Shown here piece after piece: positions 1-8,981 of a stretch of DNA of 54,683 nucleotides. The translations under genes and the position numbers were made by a program. The DNA is taken from assembly GCA_004298065.1 (NCBI GenBank), contig SCRL01000019.1, positions 1 through 54,683 of the forward strand. The letters run 5' to 3'. The notes beneath the pieces are model-generated. The model searched no databases and was not told the origin of the DNA. It saw nothing but the letters and a program-made list of their open reading frames with translations. This DNA is from Gammaproteobacteria bacterium. GTDB taxonomy: Bacteria; Pseudomonadota; Gammaproteobacteria; Acidiferrobacterales; Sulfurifustaceae. Each line of letters starts with the position of its first letter. Position 1 is the first letter of the stretch.

Positions 1-275
1 CCGCGCCCCTTCGGGCTTGCGGGCAAAGGCTTTCTCGCTTGGGCGCGCCAACGGGGCTGGAACACCACCGAGGTTTAACGAAGGAGGATTCTTGGGCCCC
101 GTATGGCGCGCCGAGTGCTGTGCAACGGTGCTGCTGTGCCGGCGTGACAGGTTGGCACGGCCAGATCGGTGTAAGCGTGCTTTCTTTCGTGAGTTTCTTT
201 GCACGAGCAAAGAAAGTCACCCGCCGTGCGGGCGCGGGAGCCCGCATTCCTATACGCGCCCGCAGGGCGCACAAC
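1..275. repeat. Copy of a dispersed GC-rich intergenic repeat, cut by window start
   Basis: No credible gene lies here. Positions 1-110 closely match 30397-30489: both have a run beginning ccgcgccc, then gcttgcgggcaaaggct, then gggcgcgcca and a ggtttaac block, ending in a ccccgta motif. Around 190-225 there is an inverted repeat (tttctttgc / gcaaagaaa) followed by gtcaccc, and the 30.7 kb copy also has a hairpin followed by gtcaccc. The element lies downstream of the transporter gene and could be a fold-back or REP-like repeat. Open frames through it are by-products of high GC. Confidence 0.6.
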
Positions 276-1754
276 TTATTTCTGTTGCGTGTCCGTGTAC
301 ATGAGCATTCGCTTCACCCACGGCAACAACAGATACGCCGGGAACGACAGGAAGAACGTCAGCAGAAAATACGGCGCGTAACCCATGTAGTGCGCGCCGA
401 AGCCGGAGGCGTAACCGGCGAGCTGGCGCGAGAGCGCGAAGATCGACGACAGCAGCGCGTACTCCGTTGCCGAATGGCGCTTGTCCACAATCGCCATGAG
501 AAACGCCAGAAACGCCGCAGTGCCGAGCCCACCGGTGAAGGACTCCACGGCGCTCGCGGAATACATCAATACCTGGTGCTCGAATGCCACCGACGTTCCA
601 GGCGCGGCGGAAGGCAACACCGAGGCAACCCAGACGTAACCGAGATTCGACAACGCCTGGAACAACCCGAGAATCCACAGCGCCTTGAAGATGCCGACGC
701 GGTCGGTGAACCAGCCGCCAGCGATGCCGCCGGCGATGGACAGAATCAGCCCCAGGTTCACCGACACCAATCCGATCTGGGTCGCGCTGAAACCGGCATC
801 CACCCAGAACGGTTTCACCATGAAACCCATCGAGGCGTCGCCGAGCTTGAAGATCAGCACGAAACCGATGACCGGCAGGATGTAAGGCCGCTGGAGCATC
901 TCCATGAGCGCGCCGAACATCGGTCCCTGCGTGAGCGCCGGCGTTGCCTCGGCGCGCGACGATGAACCCTTGAGCGAGCCGTAAAAACCACTGGCCGCGA
1001 GCACCAGACCGGCGAGCAGGAATGCCGTCCACCAGAAATACGGCGTGACCGCGGACCAGCGCGTGACGTTGTTCACCAGCCACAGCGTGCCGAGGACGAG
1101 GCCGAGCACCGCGACCGTCGCTTTCGGCCGGCGGAACAATCCTTTGAGTTCGGCGCCGAGCGTGACGGCATGGGCCACCGCGAACAGTTTGCCATCACGT
1201 TCCTTCGGCGCCGCGAGACAAACGATGCCGAGCACGCCGACGAGGCCGCCGGCGACGGTGAACGCGCCGGGCCAGGAAAGATAATCGCTCAGAATCAGCA
1301 CCGCGCCGGCGGCGAGGATGCCGACGCGCCCGAAGGCGATGCGCACGCCGTTCACCAGCCCGAGCTCGTGCTTCTCGAACAGCTCGATGGTGTAGCCGTC
1401 GATGGCGATGTCGTTGGTGGCCGAGAGCAACGTGAAGATGCCGATAGCGACCCACACGTGCGTGCCGACGCCGCTGCCGGCGGCGAGGTACAGGAGCAGC
1501 GCGCCCATGGCGAGGTCGGCGCCCGCCATCCAGCGACGATGATGGCGGTAGTGGTCCACCGCCGGCGCCCACAGGAACTTGATGGTCCAGGCCAGACCGA
1601 GCAGGCTCAGCAGGCCGATCTCGCGCAGGTCCACGCCCTGCTGGCGGAAGTACACCGGCAGCACGTCGTAGAACACGCCGAACGGGAAGCCCTGGGCGAA
1701 ATACAGAATGCCGACCCAGAACAGCCTGTTTTTGAGCAGCGGCATCTGCGGCAT
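276..1754 (-). CDS. AmpG-like major facilitator transporter (PAT/MFS family)
   Basis: This 492-residue, very hydrophobic protein has about 12-14 membrane segments and sits in the inner membrane. The start (MPQMPLLKNRLFWVGILYFAQGF) followed by PFGVFYDVLPVYFR resembles the AmpG/peptide-acetyl-CoA transporter branch of the MFS. AmpG imports anhydromuropeptides during murein recycling, but several relatives have other substrates. No muropeptide-recycling gene is adjacent, so the substrate is unproven. It is read as a single gene ending in the repeat at the window start. Confidence 0.8.
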   Translation of the reverse strand: MPQMPLLKNRLFWVGILYFAQGFPFGVFYDVLPVYFRQQGVDLREIGLLSLLGLAWTIKFLWAPAVDHYRHHRRWMAGADLAMGALLLYLAAGSGVGTHVWVAIGIFTLLSATNDIAIDGYTIELFEKHELGLVNGVRIAFGRVGILAAGAVLILSDYLSWPGAFTVAGGLVGVLGIVCLAAPKERDGKLFAVAHAVTLGAELKGLFRRPKATVAVLGLVLGTLWLVNNVTRWSAVTPYFWWTAFLLAGLVLAASGFYGSLKGSSSRAEATPALTQGPMFGALMEMLQRPYILPVIGFVLIFKLGDASMGFMVKPFWVDAGFSATQIGLVSVNLGLILSIAGGIAGGWFTDRVGIFKALWILGLFQALSNLGYVWVASVLPSAAPGTSVAFEHQVLMYSASAVESFTGGLGTAAFLAFLMAIVDKRHSATEYALLSSIFALSRQLAGYASGFGAHYMGYAPYFLLTFFLSFPAYLLLPWVKRMLMYTDTQQK

Positions 1755-1917
1755 CAGCGACCATCTCGCGCGACGTGGTTCATATGCGTTCTTCTTTTCT
1801 GCCCGTGTGCTTGCCGTTCATCGTCCGATTGCCGCCGCATATTCTATTGCCGGTTGCGCCCCCAACATGCGTCCTTAAAGTACGCGCCCAACAATAACAA
1901 CCGCACGCGAGGACTGC

Positions 1918-2097
1918 ATGCGCAGCAAAATCATAGAGATGCCGGGCTATAAAGGCCCCGAACGCCGACTCCGGGCACGCCGCCGCTGGGCAGAGCGGCG
2001 CAGGGCCATCCGCTGGGAACCCCGGAAAGAGGATCGCCGCCAGCTCAAGGGACGTCGTCGCAGCGATATCTTCTATTACACCGGCACCAACCGCTGA
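1918..2097 (+). CDS. Small Arg-rich protein (59 aa), unknown function
   Basis: The ATG-initiated frame of 60 codons starts MRSKIIEMPGYKGPERR and continues with repeated Arg/Glu-Arg-Arg clusters, ending SDIFYYTGTNR. It is strongly basic, with spaced ERR/RR motifs in the middle. The upstream region is AT-rich with a plausible promoter, and a weak purine-rich stretch (gcgagga) precedes the start. It lies between two genes transcribed leftward and faces yggU. I do not recognise the family. The charge pattern suggests nucleic-acid or ribosome contact, which is an inference. Confidence 0.5.
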   Translation: MRSKIIEMPGYKGPERRLRARRRWAERRRAIRWEPRKEDRRQLKGRRRSDIFYYTGTNR

Positions 2098-2102
2098 CCG
2101 GT

Positions 2103-2399
2103 TCAACCGGCCGCACCGAGCGCCGACGGCAGCTTCGTTGGCCCTTCGATGCGCACGCGCTTGCGCCGCCCGGTCTCGCCGCTTTCCAGCAACACGCGGC
2201 TCTTGGGCACGCCGAACTGCTTCGCCAAGAACGCGCGTAAGGCCTCGTTCGCCGCGCCCTCCACCGGCGCCGCCGTGAGGCTCACCTTGATCCGATCGCC
2301 GACAACCTCACCGAAGCGTTCGCGGCTTGCGCGCGGCTGCACCAGCACCTGCAACACGATGTCGGCGCCGTCGCGCCGCCACCATGCATCAGTGCTCAA
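2103..2399 (-). CDS. yggU: YggU family protein (DUF167)
   Basis: Small conserved protein of 98 residues. The motifs VQPRASRERFGEVVGDRIKV, TAAPVEGAANEALRAFLAK and SRVLLESGETGRRKRVRI are typical of the DUF167/YggU family, whose function is unknown. The start is taken as a TTG that overlaps the yggT stop codon (TTGA). No ATG or GTG in a suitable place gives the conserved N-terminus, and this start implies translational coupling. It is the last gene of the proC-yggT-yggU operon. Confidence 0.85.
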   Translation of the reverse strand: MSTDAWWRRDGADIVLQVLVQPRASRERFGEVVGDRIKVSLTAAPVEGAANEALRAFLAKQFGVPKSRVLLESGETGRRKRVRIEGPTKLPSALGAAG

Positions 2400-2983
2400 C
2401 GCGCAAGCATCCACGCATAACCGAGGTCGTGCAGCGGCTGGACCAGGAGAATCAGCGTCAGCTCCAGCAACACGAACACGGCGATGGGTGAGATATCGAG
2501 CCCGCCGAGCGACGGGATCAGCCGACGCGCCGGGCGCAACATGGGTTCGGTGAGACTCCACAACAGCCCCGCCGCCGGGTTGGCATGACCGCCGTAGGGA
2601 TTCACCCAGCTCAAAACCACGCGTACGAGAATTGTGACGATATAGACGTACACCGTGAGACGCAGCAAATTCGCCAGCCCCACCAGCGCCGCGCCGGCGA
2701 GCGCGGGCGTGAAATCCCTGAGCCAACCGGTTACGTAAATCTCGGCGAGCTGCAACACCACAAGCAGCACTACCGACGCCCAATCGATACCGAAGAAGCC
2801 GGGGATGACGCGCCGCAGCGGCAGTAGCGGCGGGTTGGTCGCGAGCACCAGGAACTGTGCGATCGGATTGTAGAAGTCGGCGCGCGCGAGCTGCATCAGC
2901 AGTCGCAGCAGCACCGCGAGGATGTAGAGGCCGAACACGACCTCGACGAGAAACACGCCGGCCTGAACGAGATAGGGTGTCAT
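2396..2983 (-). CDS. yggT: YggT family membrane protein
   Basis: A 195-residue inner-membrane protein made of two repeated YGGT units. Each has a long hydrophobic helix (around residues 5-30 and 100-125) followed by a loop with NP and RR/IP motifs: NPIAQFLVLATNPPLLPLRR in the first and NPYGGHANPAAGLLWSLTEP in the second. The family is linked to osmotic tolerance and envelope processes in bacteria and chloroplasts. The ATG overlaps the proC stop as ATGA, so the two are translationally coupled. Confidence 0.9.
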   Translation of the reverse strand: MTPYLVQAGVFLVEVVFGLYILAVLLRLLMQLARADFYNPIAQFLVLATNPPLLPLRRVIPGFFGIDWASVVLLVVLQLAEIYVTGWLRDFTPALAGAALVGLANLLRLTVYVYIVTILVRVVLSWVNPYGGHANPAAGLLWSLTEPMLRPARRLIPSLGGLDISPIAVFVLLELTLILLVQPLHDLGYAWMLAR

Positions 2984-3819
2984 GCGTTTTTGCCAAAGAG
3001 GTCCGCGAGCTCCCGCGCGCGGCGCGCGGCGGCATCGAGCGCGTTCTGGAAGAGCGGGCGCAGCCCACCCTCCTCCAGCGCCTTTACTGCCTGCTCCGTG
3101 GTGCCGCCCGGCGAGGTCACGCGCCGGCGCAACAGCGCCGGCTCTTCCGCGCCCTCGAGCGCCATCTTGGCCGCGCCGTAGGCGGTCTGCAGCGTGAGCA
3201 ACCGCGCCTGCTCGCGCGTGAGCCCCTGCCCGATCGCCGCCTGTTCGAGCGCTTCCATCATAAGAAAGAAATACGCCGGGCCGCTGCCGGAAAGCGCGGT
3301 GACGGCGTCGAGCAACTCCTCGCGCCCGACCCACACCGTCACGCCCACGGCGCGCAGGATCGACTCGGCCTGTTCGCGCATGGTCTGGTCCACGCGCGCA
3401 TTCGCGTACATGCCGCAGGCGCCGGCGCCGACCAGCACCGCGGTGTTCGGCATGGTGCGCACCATCGGGAGGTTGCCGCCGAGCCAGCGCTCGAGGTCGT
3501 CGAGGCGCACGCCGGCGGCGACTGAAACGATAAGCGGGCGCCTACGCTGCACCGCGTCCGCGACCGCGCGCGCGGCGACGGCCAGCATCTGCGGTTTGAC
3601 GGCGAATACCAGGATATCGGCGCGCGCGGCGACGGCGGCGTTATCGGCATGCGCCTCGAGCCCGAGGTGTTGCACGCCCTCGCGCTGCGCCGGGTCCGGA
3701 TCGGACAGGATCAGACGGGAGCGGTCCCAGCCGCTGTTGATGAGGCCGCCGGCGAGCGCGCGTGCCATGTTGCCGGCGCCGATGAAACCGACCAGCGGCG
3801 GGATAGGTGGGACGGACAT
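2980..3819 (-). CDS. proC: Pyrroline-5-carboxylate reductase
   Basis: Catalyses the last step of proline synthesis, reducing pyrroline-5-carboxylate with NAD(P)H in the cytoplasm. The 279-residue protein begins with the Rossmann motif GFIGAGNMARALAGGL, has the VFAVKPQML segment, and carries the C-terminal dimer signature ALSGSGPAYFFLMMEA followed by TSPGGTTEQAVKALE. The ATG at 3819 is chosen because the Rossmann fold follows directly. In many gammaproteobacteria yggS lies between pilT and proC. Here it is absent and proC directly faces pilT across 143 bases. Confidence 0.95.
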   Translation of the reverse strand: MSVPPIPPLVGFIGAGNMARALAGGLINSGWDRSRLILSDPDPAQREGVQHLGLEAHADNAAVAARADILVFAVKPQMLAVAARAVADAVQRRRPLIVSVAAGVRLDDLERWLGGNLPMVRTMPNTAVLVGAGACGMYANARVDQTMREQAESILRAVGVTVWVGREELLDAVTALSGSGPAYFFLMMEALEQAAIGQGLTREQARLLTLQTAYGAAKMALEGAEEPALLRRRVTSPGGTTEQAVKALEEGGLRPLFQNALDAAARRARELADLFGKNA

Positions 3820-3962
3820 GGGGCGAATCTTAACAGGCCGCCCGCGGCGGTGGTATGCGGGCCACCGCCGGAAATGCTGTTGCAGCCCGCTGACGGATGG
3901 ACTAAAAAAGGAACGGGATAGCCGTATCATTAATTCAGATAACACCGCCCGCCGGAGAATCC

Positions 3963-5042
3963 ATGGACATCGCCGAGTTGCTCGCGTTCGCGTTCAAGCA
4001 GAACGCCTCGGACCTGCACCTTTCTTCCGGCCTGCCGCCGCTGATCCGCGTGGACGGCGACATCAAGCGCATCAACGTCGACCCGCTGGACGACCGCACC
4101 GTCCACGCCATGGTCTACGACATCATGAACGACAAGCAGCAGAAGGACTACGAGGAATTCCTCGAGGTCGACTTCTCCTTCGAGCTGCCGAACATCTCGC
4201 GCTTCCGCGTCAACGCCTTCAACCAGCAGCGCGGCCCGGCGGCGGTGTTCCGCACCATTCCGTCGAAGGTGCTGACGCTCGAGCAGCTGAACGCGCCGCA
4301 GGTGTTCAAGAAGATTTCCGACCAGCCGCGCGGCATCGTGCTCGTCACCGGCCCGACGGGCTCGGGCAAGTCCACGACGCTCGCGGCCATGGTCAACTAC
4401 ATCAACGAGTCCTACCACGAGCACATCCTCACCATCGAGGACCCGATCGAATTCGTACACACCTCCAAGAACTGCCTGGTCAACCAGCGCGAAATCGGGC
4501 GCGATACGCTCGGCTTCAACAATGCGCTGCGCTCCGCGCTGCGCGAAGACCCGGACACGATCCTGGTGGGCGAAATGCGCGACCTCGAAACCATCCGGCT
4601 GGCGCTCACCGCCGCCGAGACCGGCCACCTCGTGTTCGGCACGCTGCACACTTCCTCGGCCGCCAAGACCATCGACCGTATCATCGACGTGTTCCCGGCG
4701 GCGGAGAAGGACATGGTGCGCGCGATGTTGTCGGAATCGCTGCGTGCAGTGATCTCGCAGACGCTGCTGAAGAAGGTCGGCGGCGGGCGCGTCGCGGCGC
4801 ACGAGATCATGATCGGCACCCCGGCGATCCGCAATCTCATCCGCGAGAACAAGGTGGCGCAGATGTACTCCGTGATCCAGACCGGCCAGGCCATGGGCAT
4901 GCAGACGCTCGACCAGTGCCTGCAGGAGCTGGTGCGCCAGCGCCAGGTCACGTCCGACGACGCGCGCACGATCGCGGTCAACAAGGATCTCTTTACCGGC
5001 GGCGGCGGTGCCGCGGCGGCGGCCACGGGAGCGAAGCGCTAA
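3963..5042 (+). CDS. pilT: Type IV pilus retraction ATPase PilT
   Basis: Hexameric cytoplasmic motor that depolymerises type IV pili for twitching and DNA uptake. The 359 residues show the N-terminal PAS-like domain (MDIAELLAFAFKQNASDLHL), the Walker A motif GPTGSGKST near residue 130, the Asp box EDPIEFVH, the Walker B region TILVGEMRD, the His box ETGHLVFGTLHT, and the PilT-specific AIRNLIRE motif near residue 287. The C-terminus is Gly/Ala-rich. Its stop codon overlaps the pilU start by one base. Confidence 0.97.
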   Translation: MDIAELLAFAFKQNASDLHLSSGLPPLIRVDGDIKRINVDPLDDRTVHAMVYDIMNDKQQKDYEEFLEVDFSFELPNISRFRVNAFNQQRGPAAVFRTIPSKVLTLEQLNAPQVFKKISDQPRGIVLVTGPTGSGKSTTLAAMVNYINESYHEHILTIEDPIEFVHTSKNCLVNQREIGRDTLGFNNALRSALREDPDTILVGEMRDLETIRLALTAAETGHLVFGTLHTSSAAKTIDRIIDVFPAAEKDMVRAMLSESLRAVISQTLLKKVGGGRVAAHEIMIGTPAIRNLIRENKVAQMYSVIQTGQAMGMQTLDQCLQELVRQRQVTSDDARTIAVNKDLFTGGGGAAAAATGAKR

Positions 5043-6157
5043 TGGTCTTCAGCGATCTGCTCAAGCTGATGAAGCACAAGAAGGCGTCCGACCTGTTCAT
5101 CACGGCCGGCATGGCGCCGGCCATCAAGGTGGACGGCAAGGTCACGCCGGTGACGCGCCAGGCGCTCACCCCCGAGCAGTCGCGCGCCTTCGCCTACGGC
5201 ATCATGAACGAGGACCAGCGGCGCCAGTTCGAGGCGCACAACGAGTGCAACTTCGCCATCGCGCCGCAGGAAATCGGGCGCTTCCGCGTGAACGTGTTCA
5301 TGCAGCAGCAGCGCGTGGGCATGGTGCTGCGCACCATCCAGACCGAGATCCCGCGCTTCGAGGACCTGCACCTGCCCAAGGTGCTCGCCGAGCTGGCGCT
5401 CACCAAGCGCGGCCTGATCCTGTTCGTCGGCGCCACCAGCTCGGGCAAGTCGACCTCGCTCGCGGCCATGGTTGGCTACCGCAATGAGAACAGCTACGGC
5501 CACATCGTCACCATCGAGGACCCGATCGAGTTCGTGCACGAGCACAAGAACTGCATCGTCACCCAGCGCGAGGTCGGGGTGGACACCGAGTCCTACGACA
5601 CCGCGCTCAAGAACACCCTGCGCCAGGCGCCGGACGTGATCCTGATCGGCGAGATCCGCGCCCGCGAGACCATGGAGTACGCGATCCAGTTCGCCGAGAC
5701 CGGCCACCTGTGCCTGTCCACGCTGCACGCGAACAACGCCAACCAGGCGCTCGACCGCGTCATCAACTTCTTCCCCGAGGACAAGCGCAACCAGCTGCTC
5801 ATGGACCTGTCGCTCAATCTCAAGGCCGTGGTGTCGCAGCGGCTGATCCCGATGAAATCCGGCAAGGGGCGCGTGCCGGCGGTGGAAGTGATGATCAACT
5901 CGCCGCTGATCGCCGACCTCATCATGGAAGGCAAGGTTCCGGAGATCAAGGAGCTGATGGCAAAGTCGACCGAGGCCGGCATGCAGACCTTCGATCAGTC
6001 GCTGTTCAACCTGTACGAGGCCGATCTCATCTCCTACGACGACGCGCTGCGCAACGCCGACTCGATGAACGACATCCGCCTGCGCATCAAGCTCGAAAGC
6101 AAGCACGCCAAGACCGGCGAGCTCGGCGACTCGCTGCAGAACGTCACCTACAAGTAA
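5042..6157 (+). CDS. pilU: PilT-like ATPase PilU
   Basis: Accessory retraction ATPase that works with PilT. The 371 residues start MVFSDLLKLMKHKKASDLFI. It has a variant Walker A GATSSGKST near residue 130, EDPIEFVH, the Walker B region VILIGEIRARETM, the His box TGHLCLSTLHA and a C-terminal SMNDIRLRIK stretch, all typical of PilU rather than PilT. The ATG overlaps the pilT stop by one base, indicating one operon. Confidence 0.96.
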   Translation: MVFSDLLKLMKHKKASDLFITAGMAPAIKVDGKVTPVTRQALTPEQSRAFAYGIMNEDQRRQFEAHNECNFAIAPQEIGRFRVNVFMQQQRVGMVLRTIQTEIPRFEDLHLPKVLAELALTKRGLILFVGATSSGKSTSLAAMVGYRNENSYGHIVTIEDPIEFVHEHKNCIVTQREVGVDTESYDTALKNTLRQAPDVILIGEIRARETMEYAIQFAETGHLCLSTLHANNANQALDRVINFFPEDKRNQLLMDLSLNLKAVVSQRLIPMKSGKGRVPAVEVMINSPLIADLIMEGKVPEIKELMAKSTEAGMQTFDQSLFNLYEADLISYDDALRNADSMNDIRLRIKLESKHAKTGELGDSLQNVTYK

Positions 6158-6169
6158 TTTCCGGCTTTC

Positions 6170-6436
6170 GTGGCGCGCGTCACCGTCTACAGCACCGGCA
6201 CCTGCCCCCTGTGCCAGAAGGCCAAGGTGCTGTTGCGCAAGTGGAACGTGCCTTACGACGAGGTACGCGTCGACCTCGACCGCGCCGCGCTGCGCGAATT
6301 CTCGCAGGTGACGAACGGCGCCCGCACCGTACCGCAGATCGTCATCGACGGCCGCTGCATCGGCGGGTTCACCGAGCTTACCGAGCTGCACATGGAAGGC
6401 GGGCTCGACGGCCTGATGCAGTCGCCGCAGTCCTGA
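6170..6436 (+). CDS. Glutaredoxin-like protein (GrxC type)
   Basis: This 88-residue thioredoxin-fold protein has a CPLC redox motif near residues 13-16 (TGTCPLCQKAKVLL), a TVPQIVIDG cis-proline segment and a GGFTEL glutathione-binding loop. It should act as a cytoplasmic dithiol glutaredoxin. CPLC differs from the more common CPYC. The start is a GTG 12 bases after the pilU stop, and no better in-frame ATG fits the fold. It converges on the DUF455 gene with only six bases between them. Confidence 0.85.
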   Translation: MARVTVYSTGTCPLCQKAKVLLRKWNVPYDEVRVDLDRAALREFSQVTNGARTVPQIVIDGRCIGGFTELTELHMEGGLDGLMQSPQS

Positions 6437-6442
6437 CGCGGT

Positions 6443-7258
6443 TTATTTTCCTGCCGCCGCCAGTTCCCCGAGGAGCGCCAGCTCGCGCTCGCTGAACCCG
6501 GCCTCGCGCCGCGCCTGCTCGTAAAACGGCAGACGCAGGCGCAGCGTGCCGTATTCTTCGAGCAGCCGGCGGAATGTCGCCACCGGCTCCAGCCCGCGTT
6601 GTTCGCACAGCCAGCCGTACCAGCGGTTGCCGATGCGCACGTGACCGATCTCGTCGCGCAGGATGATCTGCAGAATCTCGACCGCACGCGTATCGCCGGC
6701 GGAGTGAAGCTTCTTCACCAGCGTCGGCGACACGTCGAGCCCGCGCGCCTCCAACACCCGCGGCACCAGCGCCATGCGATGCAACGCATCGTGCGCCGTC
6801 TTCACCGCCATCTCCCACAGGCCGTTGTGCGCCGGGAAGTCGCCGTAGTCGTGCCCGAGCGTGCGCAGGTGTTCGCGCAGCAGTTGAAAGTGATACGCCT
6901 CCTCGGCCGCGACCTGGAGCCAGTCGCCGTAGTAGTCGCGCGGCAGATCGCGAAAGCGGTACACCGCATCGAGCGCGAGGTTGATGGCGTTGAACTCGAT
7001 GTGCGCCAGCGCGTGGATCAGCGCCGCGCGCCCCTCGCGCGTGTGCGCCGCGCGCCGCTCGACCTTAAACGGCGAAACCAACATGGGCTGCGACGGGCGA
7101 CCGGGTTCGGCGATCGGTTTGGCCGGTGCCGGACTTTCGAGGTTAGGGAAATGGCCTGCGTCCCAATCGGCCTTGAGCGCCGCTGTGGCGGCGCACTTGG
7201 CATCCGGCCCGCGCGCCAACAGACACGCGTACGCACGGGCGAACAAATCGGGAGACAT
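6443..7258 (-). CDS. DUF455 ferritin-like di-iron protein
   Basis: The 271-residue protein matches the DUF455 branch of ferritin-like proteins, which is distantly related to the tRNA hydroxylase MiaE. Likely metal-binding motifs are HIEFNAINLALD, AAEEAYHFQLLREHL and LRDEIGHVRIGNRW, giving the paired E..H/E..H pattern of a four-helix di-iron bundle. The ATG at 7258 lies two bases from the stop of the upstream small gene, so both probably share an mRNA. The substrate is unknown. Confidence 0.8.
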   Translation of the reverse strand: MSPDLFARAYACLLARGPDAKCAATAALKADWDAGHFPNLESPAPAKPIAEPGRPSQPMLVSPFKVERRAAHTREGRAALIHALAHIEFNAINLALDAVYRFRDLPRDYYGDWLQVAAEEAYHFQLLREHLRTLGHDYGDFPAHNGLWEMAVKTAHDALHRMALVPRVLEARGLDVSPTLVKKLHSAGDTRAVEILQIILRDEIGHVRIGNRWYGWLCEQRGLEPVATFRRLLEEYGTLRLRLPFYEQARREAGFSERELALLGELAAAGK

Positions 7259-7260
7259 AT

Positions 7261-7575
7261 CTAATCCTGCTCGTGCATCGTGACCTGTTTCAGAAACGCA
7301 CCGAGGCCGGCCTCGGTATAGGCGCCGAACGGGGCCACCAGCACGCCGCGGGCGCCGTCGCGGCCGACGAGCGCGTAGACGATGGCCATATCGCCGGGAT
7401 CGGTCTCGCCCTCGAAGCGGTGGTGTTCGACGATGGTCAGGTCGGCGGCGGCGTAGCGGCGCCGGCGGTCGGGATCGAGCACGGCGTCGCCGGTGAATTC
7501 GAAGTTGGCGCCGAAGCCGCGGCGGCGCAGGCCCTCGATGGCCTCGACGACCGTGGCGTATTCGTTCACGCTCAT
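7261..7575 (-). CDS. Small conserved protein, often mislabelled phosphoribosylpyrophosphate synthetase
   Basis: A 104-residue protein beginning MSVNEYATVVEAIEGLRRRG, with FEGETDPGDMAIVYAL and GARGVLVAPFGAYTE motifs. From memory this resembles a family of about 100 residues that databases often label phosphoribosylpyrophosphate synthetase although it is far too short and lacks the PRPP loop. The function is unknown. A strong ggaggt ribosome site lies seven bases before the ATG at 7575. It is directly followed by the DUF455 gene, which suggests a two-gene operon. Confidence 0.75.
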   Translation of the reverse strand: MSVNEYATVVEAIEGLRRRGFGANFEFTGDAVLDPDRRRRYAAADLTIVEHHRFEGETDPGDMAIVYALVGRDGARGVLVAPFGAYTEAGLGAFLKQVTMHEQD

Positions 7576-7679
7576 GATCCACCTCCGTGTGCGCCCGGCG
7601 GGCGCGAACGGTGACAGCGGGTGGATCAAGTATCGCGCCCTGTCGGGACGGGCGCCATGGGCCGGCCCGTCACCGGGCG

Positions 7680-8006
7680 TCAGCGCCCGAGGGCGGTGTA
7701 ATACGGCCACCACCAGAACATAAGCAGCGCCGCGAGCACGAGGTCGACGACGATGACCGTGCGGTAACGGCGTCGGTCGCCCTCCTGGCCAACGAGCAGG
7801 ACCACGCCCATCAACGCGTCGAGCAACAGCCCCATGAAGATCATGGGTGTAAGCACCGGCGCAAGGAAGGTCGGCACCAGCGCCCAACCGGAAAACACCG
7901 CCGCGGTGCGCGGCGCCGGACGCAACAGCAGCATGAGAATCGCGCCGAGCGCGAGCGTCGCGCGCAACGGGCCGAGGGAACGCAGAAATGTTTTCAGAGT
8001 ATTCAT
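7680..8006 (-). CDS. Small integral membrane protein, unknown
   Basis: The 108 residues contain about three hydrophobic segments (around 15-30, 38-72 and 84-100), with a charged loop QEGDRRRYR before the last. There are no catalytic motifs. The MNTLKTFLRSLGPLRATL start carries positive charge before the first helix. I do not recognise a family. A long inverted repeat begins 27 bases upstream of its start. Confidence 0.6.
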   Translation of the reverse strand: MNTLKTFLRSLGPLRATLALGAILMLLLRPAPRTAAVFSGWALVPTFLAPVLTPMIFMGLLLDALMGVVLLVGQEGDRRRYRTVIVVDLVLAALLMFWWWPYYTALGR

Positions 8007-8032
8007 AGGAAATTCTGATTTATTGATTATTT

Positions 8033-8112
8033 ACCACAGAGAACACGGAGGGCACAGAGAAAAACGGGGAGAACTAACTGAAAAACTCTGTGATCTCTGT
8101 GGCCTCTGTGGT
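8033..8112. repeat. Palindromic CACAGAG element, copy A
   Basis: An inverted repeat of about 80 bases. The left arm begins accacagagaacacgg and the right arm ends gcctctgtggt, each made of the eight-base unit (g/c)acacaga in tandem. The transcript would fold into a long hairpin. The same architecture recurs at 12691-12769. It lies between the small membrane-protein gene and the exonuclease gene. Similar palindromes are scattered in many proteobacterial genomes and are probably non-autonomous mobile or REP-like elements. Confidence 0.8.
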
Positions 8113-8134
8113 GAATATTCATAATTCAGAGATT

Positions 8135-8908
8135 TTACAGCTTGTAATCGTAGTCGATGATGAGCGGTGCATGATCGGAGAAACGCTTGTCTTTATAAAT
8201 GCGTTCCTTCTCCGCCTTTTTCGCGATGCTTGGTGTTGCGATCTGGTAGTCGATGCGCCAGCCGACGTTCTTGGCCCAGGCCTGGCCGCGGTTCGACCAC
8301 CAGGTGTACTGCTCGGGCCTGGTGTTGAGCGTGCGGAACACGTCCACCCAGCCGAGCTCGTCGAACACCTGCGTGAGCCAGGCGCGCTCCTCGGGCAGGA
8401 AGCCGGAATTCTTCCGGTTGCTGCGCCAGTTTTTCAGATCGATCTCCTTGTGCGCGATGTTCCAGTCGCCGCACAGGATGTACTCACGTCCGTCGTGGCG
8501 CAGCTTCTTCAGCACCGGCAGGAAATGCTCCATGAAACGGTATTTCGATTCCTGGCGGTGCGGGCCGGCCGAGCCGGACGGCAGATACAGCGAGACGATG
8601 CTGAGCTTGCCGAAATCGGCCTGCACGTAACGGCCCTCGTCGTCGTGCTCCTTCGAACCGAAGCCGACGCGCACGCGGTCCGGTTCCTTGCGCGTATACA
8701 GCGCGACCCCGGCATAGCCCTTCTTCTGCGCGCAGTTGAAATAGCCCCGGAACCCCTTCGGCGCGCGCATCTCGTCAGTCAGGTCGGTTTCGTGCGCCTT
8801 CACTTCCTGCAGGCACACCACGTCCGCGTCCTGGCGCGCAAGCCAGCCGTAGAGGCCCTTGGTGGCGGAGGAGCGGATGCCGTTGACGTTGAGGGTGATG
8901 ACGCGCAT
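8135..8908 (-). CDS. xth: Exodeoxyribonuclease III (AP endonuclease)
   Basis: Cytoplasmic base-excision repair enzyme of the Xth/ExoA family that cleaves 5' of abasic sites and has 3'-5' exonuclease activity. The 257 residues show LNVNGIRSS, the metal-binding CLQEVKAH glutamate, YLPSG, the catalytic [13 protein letters not shown], and the C-terminal WRIDYQIAT and [12 protein letters not shown] motifs. The ATG at 8908 places the catalytic core at residue 1, as in homologues. It diverges from pyrE across about 70 bases. Confidence 0.95.
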   Translation of the reverse strand: MRVITLNVNGIRSSATKGLYGWLARQDADVVCLQEVKAHETDLTDEMRAPKGFRGYFNCAQKKGYAGVALYTRKEPDRVRVGFGSKEHDDEGRYVQADFGKLSIVSLYLPSGSAGPHRQESKYRFMEHFLPVLKKLRHDGREYILCGDWNIAHKEIDLKNWRSNRKNSGFLPEERAWLTQVFDELGWVDVFRTLNTRPEQYTWWSNRGQAWAKNVGWRIDYQIATPSIAKKAEKERIYKDKRFSDHAPLIIDYDYKL

Positions 8909-8981
8909 GCCGGGGAAGCGGTTTTTCCGCGCTAGGATAGCCGACTTTGCGGACCTGTGTCCGCCCATTAGAATTTCAACC

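Noticed and set aside
1780-2106. 108-residue leftward frame over the small Arg-rich gene
   Set aside because: It has no family features and no ribosome site. The rightward 59-residue frame fits better.
5039-6391. 450-residue open frame opposite pilU
   Set aside because: It is a shadow of pilU caused by high GC and codon bias. The product is His/Arg/Leu-rich with no domain, while pilU is certain.
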